The notes below the pieces were generated by a model that saw nothing but the letters and a program-made list of their open reading frames with translations, did not search any database and had not been told where the DNA came from. Both the position numbers and the translations under genes were made by a program. A DNA stretch of 64,000 nucleotides from Neolewinella xylanilytica (lineage in GTDB: Bacteria > Bacteroidota > Bacteroidia > Chitinophagales > Saprospiraceae): contig NZ_PTJC01000005.1 of assembly GCF_002934605.1 (NCBI RefSeq), positions 1,240,001 to 1,304,000 on the forward strand, read 5' to 3'. This document shows, in pieces, positions 25,356 through 33,268 of this stretch. The number at the start of each line of letters is the position of its first letter. The first letter of the stretch is position 1.

Positions 25356-25934
25356 TTAGCTTTTTATACTGTCCCAGGCCATCCGGTAGACTTCGTCGAT
25401 CCGGGGCTGGGTGATGTCGTAGAGGTCGCGCTGCTGCATGTGGAGCAGGAAAGCGATGGGGTAGATGCTGAAGGCGTAAAGCTGGTAGGGCGATACCGGA
25501 CGGATCAGGCCCTCCGCCTGGCCCCTTTCCCAGATTTCGAGCAGCGGGCGGAGGTGGCGGAGGCCTTCCTGCCGACTGGCCTCGTCGATCATCGGGGTAT
25601 TGTCGCACTGGGAAAGAAAGACGGCCTTGTCCCGCTCCCGTAGCTTGAAGGCGGCGATGTTGTGCCAGACCGTACGGAAATCGTCCTCGACGGAAGCCGT
25701 AGGGGTATAGTCCCGGAAAGCCGACGTACTGAACGCCTCCTTTACTTCCAGGTACACCTGGTTTACCAGGTCCTGCTTACTCTCGAAGTAGCGGTAGATG
25801 GTGCCCGCCGCTACGCTCGCCCGCTTAGCGATCAGGGACATCGGGGCGGCGTGGAAGCCGTTGTTATTGACCAGATCGATCGTCGCCGTGATGAGCGATT
25901 GTCGTTTGGCTTGTCCTTTTTCCGTAGTGGTCAT
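25356..25934 (-). CDS. TetR/AcrR-family regulator of the detoxification operon
   Basis: A 192-residue repressor. The N-terminal helix-turn-helix spans about residues 10-58 (LITATIDLVNNNGFHAAPMS, then VAAGTIYRYFESKQDL). The remainder is an alpha-helical ligand domain. The ATG at 25934 is chosen because the palindrome at 25957-25970 then lies immediately upstream; a start at 25973 would put the operator inside the gene. It is the first gene of the operon and probably represses it until an electrophilic ligand binds. Confidence 0.9.
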   Translation of the reverse strand: MTTTEKGQAKRQSLITATIDLVNNNGFHAAPMSLIAKRASVAAGTIYRYFESKQDLVNQVYLEVKEAFSTSAFRDYTPTASVEDDFRTVWHNIAAFKLRERDKAVFLSQCDNTPMIDEASRQEGLRHLRPLLEIWERGQAEGLIRPVSPYQLYAFSIYPIAFLLHMQQRDLYDITQPRIDEVYRMAWDSIKS

Positions 25935-25956
25935 GGTAGGGTCGGTGTACCATGTA

Positions 25957-25970
25957 AATGAACGTTCATT
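25957..25970. promoter_or_regulatory. TetR operator palindrome
   Basis: AATGAACGTTCATT is a perfect 14-bp palindrome 22 bases upstream of the tetR start, flanked by further partial TGAA/TTCA symmetry. Sequence of this kind (TGAACG-type half-sites) is common for TetR regulators, which supports autoregulation of the operon. Confidence 0.75.
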
Positions 25971-26073
25971 CATTTTGTTCGGACACCACCTTCTTCTCGC
26001 TTGCTTGAACGGTGACCGACCGTTTGGCGGTTGGTCGACTTTGCGAGGAAAACTGGTGCGGAGTCGGTTTTCA

Positions 26074-26093
26074 CCTGCGCTCCGCCGCCCAAG
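26074..26093. repeat. Dispersed GC-rich repeat, divergent copy
   Basis: CTGCGCTCCGCCGCCCAAGT resembles the copy at 63689-63710 over CGCTCCGCCGCCCAA. It marks the boundary between the detoxification operon and the low-GC islet. Confidence 0.4.
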
Positions 26094-26104
26094 TTTTAGT
26101 TACG

Positions 26105-26536
26105 CTACCGACTCTTTCTTTCCGTCGCTCCACGACGATTTCTTCGGATCAGCGCGTACAGCATCCAAAAAGCTAGCGTGAGTAGTACGACCCGGGGCAG
26201 AAAAGAGAGGATGGTACCATTGTAATACAGCTAGCCCAATACCATGATTGAAGCGGTGTACGACAGGACGACTCCCGTGGTGTTTTCGGGCTTTATAGAG
26301 AATATTTTTGCAAAGAAGAACATCAGTAACAAACCGAAAACAGTGCCAAACGCGGAATATATGGCCAGATAGACAAGGCCTGGCATAGAGCCCACCCAAT
26401 ACATTGGTTTCATTCCAGTGGATAGATAACTTACTACTTCATTTAATGCCTGTCCGGAGAACAGGAGGAGGACGTAAAGTAATGCGACCGGTGCCCTATG
26501 GGCTGGGTGGATAGCAAAACGGGATGGGCTAGCCAT
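26105..26536 (-). pseudogene. Small membrane protein gene interrupted by an in-frame stop
   Basis: The frame from 26536 encodes 101 residues with three hydrophobic helices and ends in ...SYTASIMVLG at a TAG (26231-26233). Reading on in the same frame gives LYYNGTILSFLPRVVLLT, a further helix and a basic end, to a second TAG at 26105-26107. The read-through product aligns along its length with the neighbouring protein at 26605-26901, including YSAFGTVFG / YTLFGTWIG, SYTASIMVL / AYSSSIVIL and the last helix. The gene is therefore probably one nonsense mutation away from an intact 143-residue protein. Function unknown; base composition is lower in GC than the surroundings. Confidence 0.65.
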
Positions 26537-26604
26537 GATGTGAATTAAGAAATGTAAGGTACAGGTGTGATAATTAAACCATCAGGGGTTCCAATTAAAT
26601 ACCA

Positions 26605-26901
26605 TTACATACTGAGCTTTTGCTGATAAAGTCCACGCAGTTTATTCGCCCATTGGAGTTGTGCCCAAAAGAGAAGCGTGAGCACCAAAGCAATAGCTAC
26701 AAGGTAAAGCGGGGGACTTTTGCTGGAGAAGAAAGCCAATATGACGATCGATGAACTGTATGCCATTACCATCGCCTTGATATTTGTCTGCTTCACCCGG
26801 AAAACAGTGGAAAGGGCCATCATCAGCGGAAATCCTATCCATGTTCCGAATAGCGTATATAACACTATTGTTGATCTTCCGTGAGAGCTGTCTATCCACA
26901 T
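26605..26901 (-). CDS. Small three-helix membrane protein, paralogue of the 26105 gene, 5'-truncated
   Basis: Ninety-eight residues with three hydrophobic helices, from MWIDSSHGRS to RGLYQQKLSM. The reading frame stays open upstream of this ATG to a TAG at 26959-26961, and the extra 19 codons (FGLEALDISTYIL...) align with FSGQALNEVVSYL of the paralogue, so the native start has probably been lost. The junction falls in the left arm of the inverted repeat at 26941-27134. No family is recognised. Both copies are on the same strand and suggest a duplicated, decaying gene. Confidence 0.55.
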   Translation of the reverse strand: MWIDSSHGRSTIVLYTLFGTWIGFPLMMALSTVFRVKQTNIKAMVMAYSSSIVILAFFSSKSPPLYLVAIALVLTLLFWAQLQWANKLRGLYQQKLSM

Positions 26902-26940
26902 TAGACTTCGTGTTTCACCTAGTATATATGTAGAGATGTC

Positions 26941-27134
26941 TAGTGCTTCCAGACCGAACTAAGCTGCACCTTGACTTGCCTTCGCGGCGCTGCACTGCCC
27001 GAATGAAAACCTTACGTAGCTATGCGACCTTACGGGTAGGGCCCCGTAAGGTTTAGCATGCGCGGCTTTCATTCGGTTGTTCAGCACCACGCTGGCGGCC
27101 TCAAGCTATTGCTTAGTTCAATCCTAAAGCACTA
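26941..27134. repeat. 194-bp nested inverted repeat (MITE-like or cruciform element)
   Basis: The outer 24-bp arms (26941-26964 and 27111-27134) share TAGTGCTT at the ends and GAACTAAGC at the inner side, with a 7-base mismatch between. Inside are CCGAATGAAA / TTTCATTCGG (26999-27008 and 27067-27076) and ACCTTACGG / CCGTAAGGT (27027-27035 and 27044-27052). The whole can fold into one long imperfect stem. No transposase is encoded, so a non-autonomous element or a structured site is likely. Confidence 0.7.
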
Positions 27135-27456
27135 AGAGGACTAACCCAGGGAAAAGTAGAAGAAGGTATACTGACCAGATAAATAATCAATGCGTTATCC
27201 GGCTGCGCATTTTAGGTGTATATCTTTGATAACAGGATTCAAGGTGGATGGAACGGTTGGCTCCGGCAAGCTTACTTTAATTCAGTCAACACCGTTAGCG
27301 GTCCCTCTTTAGAAAACAGCTTCGCGGCGGCGTCACGTACGGTTTGCGAAGTTTTATGCCGCCAGGTCACCACCAACCCCACGTTTCCGCCACCCAACGT
27401 AAGTTTACCGCTTCCACACCGTTGTACCCCGTACATTCACTCGTCCCGTCGATCGT
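27135..27456. other. Leader region of the GH95 gene
   Basis: No gene is seen. A good -7 box lies at 27221, about 230 bases before the ATG, so either the transcript has a long leader or a second promoter lies closer to the gene. Composition rises from AT-rich to the regional GC content across this stretch. Confidence 0.4.
27221..27228 (+). promoter_or_regulatory. Candidate promoter -7 box upstream of GH95
   Basis: TATCTTTG matches TAnnTTTG exactly. The -33 element is weak (TTA at 27195-27197). The distance to the GH95 start is long. Confidence 0.4.
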
Positions 27457-29841
27457 ATGAAACGCTTTTTACTACCGTTCTGCCTGTTGTTGTTTGGCTT
27501 ACGTCTTGCCGCCCAGGACGCCGCGGCCACCGACCACGTGCTGTGGTACGATGAGCCAGCCGGATACTTCGAGGAAAGCCTCGTACTGGGGAACGGTCGG
27601 GTGGGGGCCACGGTCTTCGGCGGGATAGCGACGGATACGATCTTCCTGAATGACATCACGCTCTGGTCCGGCGAACCGGTGGATACCGCCATCGATGAGG
27701 ACGCGCACGAAGTGCTGCCCGCCATCCGCGACGCCCTGGCACGCGACGACTACGAAGCCGCCGATTCGCTCAACGTCGCCCTGCAGGGACCGTACTCCGA
27801 ATCCTACGCCCCGCTGGGCACGATGCGGCTCCACTTCGACGGTCAAGCCAATCCTACCAACTATTACCGCGAGCTCGACATCGCCACCGCCACCGCCCGC
27901 GTGCGTTACCGGGCCGGTGGAACGACCTACGAGCGGGAGTATTTCGTCAGCCACCCGGATCAAGTGTTTGTGATCCGCCTGACGGCCGACCGGTCCGGTG
28001 CCCTCAACACCACCCTGGACTTCAAAAGCCTGCTGCGCTACGACTTCGCCCGTGGAAACCGGCAGCTGAACGTGCACGGCTACGCCCCCTACAGCGCAGA
28101 GCCCAGCTACGTCGACGTGCCCGATCCCGTGCGCTTCGATCCCGACCGGGGCACCCGCTTTTCCTCGCTCTTCCGGGTGAGCCAGACTGACGGGCAGGTC
28201 AGCGTGACCGACAGTACGCTCACCATCCGCAACGCCAGCGAGGCAGTGCTGCTGGTGTCCATCGCCACCAGTTTCAACGGTTTTGACAAGAATCCGGCAA
28301 CGGACGGGCTCGACAACCGCGCGATCGCCGCGGAGAACCTCAACCGGGCATCCGGCTATTCCTACGACGAGCTTCGGGAACGCCACGAGACCGACTACCG
28401 GGGTTTCTACGACCGGGTACAACTCGACCTGGGCAGCACCGATGCGCCCCGGCTGCCCACCGACGAACGGCTGCAACGCTACGCTACCGGTGCGGAGGAT
28501 ACCCAGTTGGAAGAGTTGTACTTCAATTTCGGCCGCTACCTGCTCATCTCGAGCAGCCGCACCCCGAATGTGCCGGCCAACCTGCAGGGACTCTGGAACC
28601 CCTACCTACGTCCGCCCTGGAGTAGCAATTACACCACCAACATCAACGTGGAGGAGAACTACTGGCTGGCGGGTCCGGCCAACCTTTCCGAACTGCACGA
28701 ACCGTTGCTGGGTTGGATCGAAAACCTGGCACAAACCGGCGGGGCCAGTGCGCGCAATTATTACAACAGCCGCGGCTGGTCCGTAGCCCACAACTCCGAT
28801 ATCTGGGCCATGAGCAACCCGGTGGGGGAGAAGTCGGGCGGCGTCAACTGGGCCAACTGGAACATGGGCGGCACCTGGCTGGCGACCCACCTCTGGGAGC
28901 ACTACCTCTATACCCTGGACACCGCTTACCTGCGGGAGGAAGCCTACCCGCTGATGAAGGGGGCCGTGCAGTTCTGCATGGACTGGGTGGTGCGCGACTA
29001 CCAGGGGCACTGGGTCACATCGCCGTCTACCTCCCCGGAGGCGAAGTACGTGACCAAGTCGGGTTACGTCGGCTCCACCATGTACGGCGGCACGGCCGAT
29101 CTGGCCATGATGAAGGAACTCTTCGATGATTTTATCGGCGCCTCGCTGACCCTGGGCATTCAGGATTCTTTCCTACAGGAAGTGTACAACGTCAAAGCGG
29201 AACTGCATCCCTACCGCCTGGGCCGGAAGGGAAACATCCGCGAATGGTTCTACGACTGGAACGACGAAGATCCCCGCCACCGGCACCAGACCCACCTTTT
29301 CGGAGTGCATCCCGGCCACCACATCGCTCCTGACCTGACGCCCCAGTTGGCACAGGCGGCCCGGGTTTCCCTGGATCTGAAGGGCAACGAGAGTACCGGA
29401 TGGTCCAAGGGCTGGCGCATCAACCTCTGGGCCAGGCTGTGGGACGGCGACCGCGCCTACCAACTGTACCGATCCCTTCTGAAATACGTCCCTCCTAAGG
29501 GGAACGTACACGGCGGTACCTACCCGAACCTCCTCGACGCCCACCCGCCCTTCCAGATCGACGGCAACTTCGGCGGAGCGGCGGGCGTCATCGAGATGTT
29601 GGTGCAGTCGACCGAAGACCATATTCGGTTCACCCCCGCACTCCCCAAAGCCTGGTCCCGCGGCAGCATCAGCGGCGTGCGTACCCGCGGCGGGTTCGAG
29701 GTTTCCCTGGAATGGTCGGAAAACCGGCTGCGGCGAACCACCATCAAGGCCCTGAAGGACGCCCGGACGATCGTCATCCACGGCGACCGGGAACTGCCGT
29801 TACGGCTGAATGCGGGGGAGGAGCGGGTGATGAACTGGTAG
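27457..29841 (+). CDS. Secreted alpha-L-fucosidase/galactosidase, GH95 family
   Basis: A 794-residue exported glycosidase (signal peptide to about RLAAQD). It has the full GH95 architecture: the N-terminal beta domain (VLWYDEPAGYFEESLVLGNGRVGA, NDITLWSGEP), the (alpha/alpha)6 barrel (NVPANLQGLWNPYL, EENYWLAGPANL) and the late HRHQTHLFGVHPG motif near residue 607, followed by the C-terminal beta domain. GH95 enzymes invert alpha-1,2-L-fucosyl or alpha-L-galactosyl linkages, for example in xyloglucan and fucosylated glycans. It is convergent with the GH18 gene at a 20-bp distance. Confidence 0.92.
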   Translation: MKRFLLPFCLLLFGLRLAAQDAAATDHVLWYDEPAGYFEESLVLGNGRVGATVFGGIATDTIFLNDITLWSGEPVDTAIDEDAHEVLPAIRDALARDDYEAADSLNVALQGPYSESYAPLGTMRLHFDGQANPTNYYRELDIATATARVRYRAGGTTYEREYFVSHPDQVFVIRLTADRSGALNTTLDFKSLLRYDFARGNRQLNVHGYAPYSAEPSYVDVPDPVRFDPDRGTRFSSLFRVSQTDGQVSVTDSTLTIRNASEAVLLVSIATSFNGFDKNPATDGLDNRAIAAENLNRASGYSYDELRERHETDYRGFYDRVQLDLGSTDAPRLPTDERLQRYATGAEDTQLEELYFNFGRYLLISSSRTPNVPANLQGLWNPYLRPPWSSNYTTNINVEENYWLAGPANLSELHEPLLGWIENLAQTGGASARNYYNSRGWSVAHNSDIWAMSNPVGEKSGGVNWANWNMGGTWLATHLWEHYLYTLDTAYLREEAYPLMKGAVQFCMDWVVRDYQGHWVTSPSTSPEAKYVTKSGYVGSTMYGGTADLAMMKELFDDFIGASLTLGIQDSFLQEVYNVKAELHPYRLGRKGNIREWFYDWNDEDPRHRHQTHLFGVHPGHHIAPDLTPQLAQAARVSLDLKGNESTGWSKGWRINLWARLWDGDRAYQLYRSLLKYVPPKGNVHGGTYPNLLDAHPPFQIDGNFGGAAGVIEMLVQSTEDHIRFTPALPKAWSRGSISGVRTRGGFEVSLEWSENRLRRTTIKALKDARTIVIHGDRELPLRLNAGEERVMNW

Positions 29842-29861
29842 GGCGAAATAGAGGGATACGA

Positions 29862-31604
29862 TCAGGGCAGTTCGGCCCGGTGCTGCCAGAACACATTCGA
29901 AATGCCCCGCGCCAGGAGAGCCCCCAGTACCGCCGAAACGATCAACGCGAGCCAGAAACCGGGGTGCTCGGTGGAAGGTTGATAGTCGAGCAGGTATACG
30001 CCCAGCATCAATAGGGCCGGAAGGAGGATAAGCGCGGCGCCTATGTACAGACGCCGCAGCGTCGCATTCCGAAAGAAGGTGTCGCGCACCCGCCAGTCGA
30101 ACAGGGCGGCGACAAAGCCGGCGACCAGGATCAGAAAAACGAATAGCAGGGTGATCAGGATCGGGTGGCGGTATGCGTAAACCCCCGTACCCGCTGCCAG
30201 CCAGGTCCGGTTCGGACTTACGTACACCAAGGTATCACTAGCCGGGGCGAATTTGCGTTGAAGGAGCGACCACAGTTCGGTGCCGGGCTGATCGTAGCCC
30301 AGGGCCCAGATCCCGACGCCGCCTAACCCTTCCTCCAGTACCCAGTCGTACTTCACGTTCAGGGTAAGGCTGTCGTCGCACCAGATGGTTTCCAGTAGCG
30401 GGTCGGTACCTTCGGGCCCGCCCCCTACACTGCTTCGGTCAAGCTTCACCGACCATCGCGTAGGATCGTAGGCGGTGTTGTCCAACCCGCGGAGGCGCGC
30501 GCGTACCGATCCGTAGGTGACGTGATCGAAATAGGTGGTGTCGCTTCCATCCGCCGCTTTGGCCCGCGTCCACTTTCCGCCGTAGTAGGGGAGTCCCACG
30601 ACCAACTTTTTCCGGTCCACTCCCTCGTCCAGGTAGGCGTAGACGACCTCCTCGATGCTACCGTAGCCGGTCCGTTGGGCGCGCGGCGCATACAGAGGCG
30701 CGATGGGACCCGGCAGATCGCGGCCGGTGACGAAATCGTAGGCGGTAAGGATGAAAAAGTCAACGTGTGGTTGCAGGTCGTCCAGTCGGAATATAGGGCG
30801 CTGGCTCCGGTTGCGATTCATCTTCGGTAGCACGACCGATAGTTCTGCGGCGGCATTCGCGGTCCGTAGGCGCTCGCTCAACGCGACGATAAAGGCGGTG
30901 AAGTGGTCTTCAAAACCCTCGGGGATCAGTTCGAAGTCCACGTTGATGCCGTCCGCCCCCATCGCCATCACCCGGCCGACGATGTCCCCGATCAGCCGGT
31001 CCTGGAGGTCCAGGTCGGCTAAAAAGATCCGGTTGTTACGCGTTCCGAAGCTGGTCAGGGTGAGCTGGACCCGCGTTCCCCGCGCGTGGGCGCGATCGAC
31101 CAGGTCGAAGTCGTCGGCTTCCCACCCCCGGACGACGTCAGGATTGGTATACAGAGCCCCGTTCTCTTCTACATCGATGTCGTAAGCAAACAGTCCCACG
31201 TGACTCAACAACTCGTAACGGTATTGCTGGTAGGCCGTGGCCATCCAATGGGGGTGCCATCCGAAAACGCGGATGTCCTTGGCCAGGACGACGGTGTCTC
31301 CCGCAGCATAAGCTACCGGCCGGTAATCTGCGTAGCGCAGTTGGTCCGGCGTCAGGAGCATGGAATCGCTTAGCCGCCGGTAGCGGGCGTGCTGTTCCCG
31401 GTGGACCAAATTGTACACGTAGCCGTAGCGCTCGGCCGGTTGGAGGTCCGGTCGGTCCGTATTGAAGGTGCCGGTGCTCGAATCCGCGGATGATTGGACG
31501 AACAGCTGCAGGAAGCGATCGATACGCGACGGCTCTTCCTGTCCCGTAACACTGGCAAGGGACGCGATCAGGAACAAGGTGAGGAGCAAGCGGGTGAAGC
31601 GCAT
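29862..31604 (-). CDS. Membrane-anchored GH18-family glycosidase
   Basis: A 580-residue protein with a signal peptide and a GH18 barrel. The catalytic strand DGINVDFELIPEG has Glu225 as acid and Asp218/Asp223 in support. This form is closest to SleL/YaaH-type GH18 enzymes that cleave chitin-like or peptidoglycan glycans. Other family segments are VFGWHPHW, VVLPKMNRN, VVGLPYYGGKW and GVGIWALGYD. Unusually, three hydrophobic helices follow at about 480-502, 520-541 and 551-570, so the enzyme is membrane-anchored by its C-terminus. It is 13 bp downstream of the gene at 31618 and probably co-transcribed with it. Confidence 0.85.
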   Translation of the reverse strand: MRFTRLLLTLFLIASLASVTGQEEPSRIDRFLQLFVQSSADSSTGTFNTDRPDLQPAERYGYVYNLVHREQHARYRRLSDSMLLTPDQLRYADYRPVAYAAGDTVVLAKDIRVFGWHPHWMATAYQQYRYELLSHVGLFAYDIDVEENGALYTNPDVVRGWEADDFDLVDRAHARGTRVQLTLTSFGTRNNRIFLADLDLQDRLIGDIVGRVMAMGADGINVDFELIPEGFEDHFTAFIVALSERLRTANAAAELSVVLPKMNRNRSQRPIFRLDDLQPHVDFFILTAYDFVTGRDLPGPIAPLYAPRAQRTGYGSIEEVVYAYLDEGVDRKKLVVGLPYYGGKWTRAKAADGSDTTYFDHVTYGSVRARLRGLDNTAYDPTRWSVKLDRSSVGGGPEGTDPLLETIWCDDSLTLNVKYDWVLEEGLGGVGIWALGYDQPGTELWSLLQRKFAPASDTLVYVSPNRTWLAAGTGVYAYRHPILITLLFVFLILVAGFVAALFDWRVRDTFFRNATLRRLYIGAALILLPALLMLGVYLLDYQPSTEHPGFWLALIVSAVLGALLARGISNVFWQHRAELP

Positions 31605-31617
31605 AGGGCGATGACGT

Positions 31618-33129
31618 TCAGGGGTGGACCGACACCCACCGGATGCCCCGTCCCTCGGTTTGGTAAATGGCTACGACGAGAAGTTGCAGGGGATAGGTAT
31701 TGCTCTCGTGGCGGTTCTCCAGGCGTAAAGTCAGGCGCAGATCGCCCTCCCCCGTTAGCCCCCTTAGCGCTTCGCCATCCAGCACCCCGAAGGGGTATCC
31801 GCCGTCGGAGGAGGTAATTTTCCGCTGGGAACTATCTTCCACCAGTTGGTAGGTGATCCGGTACCGGTCTGCCATCCCTCCCGGCGACCGCACCGCGGGT
31901 AAGACCACCGGGTGGCCGGAGGCAAAGGCCGCCAGCGGTGCGCTCACGCCGGGTTGGCTCCAGGCGGGTGGTATCTCCCCGGCCAGTGCCGCGTAGGCCG
32001 CCAGCAATTCCGGTCCGGCGCCGATCCAGTACGCCACCGCCAACAGGGAATCCCGGTTTTCGGGTGTTTCCTCCCGGATTTGCTTCGGTATCCGCACCGG
32101 GATCCGGACGCGGTGGCTACCCAGGGGATTGCGCAATCCCACCACCGTTTCGGTCTTATCGGCTGCCTGAAAAAGGAGGGTGTCTTCCACCAACCAGTCC
32201 GGGCGGGCATCGAACTCGTGGAGGCGAGAAAAATCGTAGGAGCCAGGACATGCCTGTCGCGAGAGGGTGTCCAGGCGCAGGGTCGGTACCGGGCCGAGGA
32301 GCGCAGCTTCCCGGAGGGTGTAAAGGATGGTCGAATCTTGCCGGAGGGCGGCGACGCGCAGGAGCGAAGACCGTTCGTTACCGACGGTGTCCAATTCCAC
32401 CCGATTGACCAGGCTATCTATTGCCACCCGGTTGCTGCGGGGCGGCGGATCGTACCGTTGGTAAGGCCGGGGTTTTCGCACCACGGAAACGGTAGCGAAC
32501 TGCTTTACCGGAAATACCAGGAACCTCCGCTGGGCCTGCATGGATAAGGCGAAGTATGCCGGCACCCCGGTCAAGACCTGCGTGAACTGCAAGGGAGCGG
32601 CGTCCTCCGCGGCCGCCAAAATCTCCCCCTCCCCCCGCAACAGCATCCGCCGCAGGGGGCGTTTGCCTACCGTCGAAACGGTAATTTCGACGGTATCGCC
32701 GGGGCGTGCGGGACTATCGGTAGCGCGGTTTCCGGTCCACTTTTTGCGCGGTGGGGTGAAGCGGATATCAGGGTCCGCGTCGTCGGACGGCGAAAAGGTG
32801 AAGCTCAGTGCGCTACAGCGGTCTTTCCTCCAGCCGGCAAGCAAAGGAATACGGGGAAGACCGAGAAACTCCCTACAGCTGCGCGAACTGATGCGCACGG
32901 GCGCGGTGGGCCCCAGCTCGACCGGTCGTTCCTGATACGTTCGTACCCGACGGGTAGCGGCGAAAGTGGTGACTTTACGGGCGGTACTATCCGTCCAAAT
33001 CAGACAGGTGTCCGACCCGGAGGCAATAAGCGCGGGCCCCTGCGCGAGGAGGAGGTGTACGGGCAAAAGCGTCACCAATCCTACCGGTACCCAGGTCAGT
33101 GAAAGTCGCTGGAATAAATCGCCCATCAT
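31618..33129 (-). CDS. Hypothetical exported protein of about 500 residues
   Basis: The product begins MMGDLFQRLSLTWVPVGLV, a signal-peptide-like N-terminus. It is beta-rich, with proline-rich segments and pairs of cysteines (SSRSCREF, RKDRCSAL, RQACPGSY). I recognise no family. The frame extends to 33159, but a -7-like TATATTGG on the minus strand at 33171-33164 would place transcription start at about that ATG, so 33129 is preferred. It precedes the GH18 gene by 13 bp. It lies upstream of, and divergent from, the STAND-like gene, but a link to the eCIS is not shown. Confidence 0.6.
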   Translation of the reverse strand: MMGDLFQRLSLTWVPVGLVTLLPVHLLLAQGPALIASGSDTCLIWTDSTARKVTTFAATRRVRTYQERPVELGPTAPVRISSRSCREFLGLPRIPLLAGWRKDRCSALSFTFSPSDDADPDIRFTPPRKKWTGNRATDSPARPGDTVEITVSTVGKRPLRRMLLRGEGEILAAAEDAAPLQFTQVLTGVPAYFALSMQAQRRFLVFPVKQFATVSVVRKPRPYQRYDPPPRSNRVAIDSLVNRVELDTVGNERSSLLRVAALRQDSTILYTLREAALLGPVPTLRLDTLSRQACPGSYDFSRLHEFDARPDWLVEDTLLFQAADKTETVVGLRNPLGSHRVRIPVRIPKQIREETPENRDSLLAVAYWIGAGPELLAAYAALAGEIPPAWSQPGVSAPLAAFASGHPVVLPAVRSPGGMADRYRITYQLVEDSSQRKITSSDGGYPFGVLDGEALRGLTGEGDLRLTLRLENRHESNTYPLQLLVVAIYQTEGRGIRWVSVHP

Positions 33130-33163
33130 GCCGCTGGACCTTGCATTAGGATCGCCCATTAAA

Positions 33164-33171
33164 CCAATATA
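33164..33171 (-). promoter_or_regulatory. Candidate -7 box for the 31618-29862 gene pair
   Basis: TATATTGG on the minus strand, in an AT-rich 70-bp divergent spacer, is close to TAnnTTTG. It lies about 35 bases upstream of the preferred start at 33129. Confidence 0.3.
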
Positions 33172-33268
33172 CTATTAATCACCCGAAATTGCGTGTATAA
33201 ACTTATAAACTATTACCTTCTACCGCCGCTAGTTGCCGGCTCGTCACCTTATCGGGAAAGAATCGAGT

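Noticed and set aside
26941..27134. Integron attC site.
   Set aside because: The arms end in AACTAAGC/GCTTAGTT, not the RYYYAAC...GTTRRRY pattern, and no integrase is present.
33130..33159. Upstream ATG at 33159 for the 500-residue exported protein.
   Set aside because: A promoter-like box places transcription start at about this ATG, and the export signal begins at 33129.
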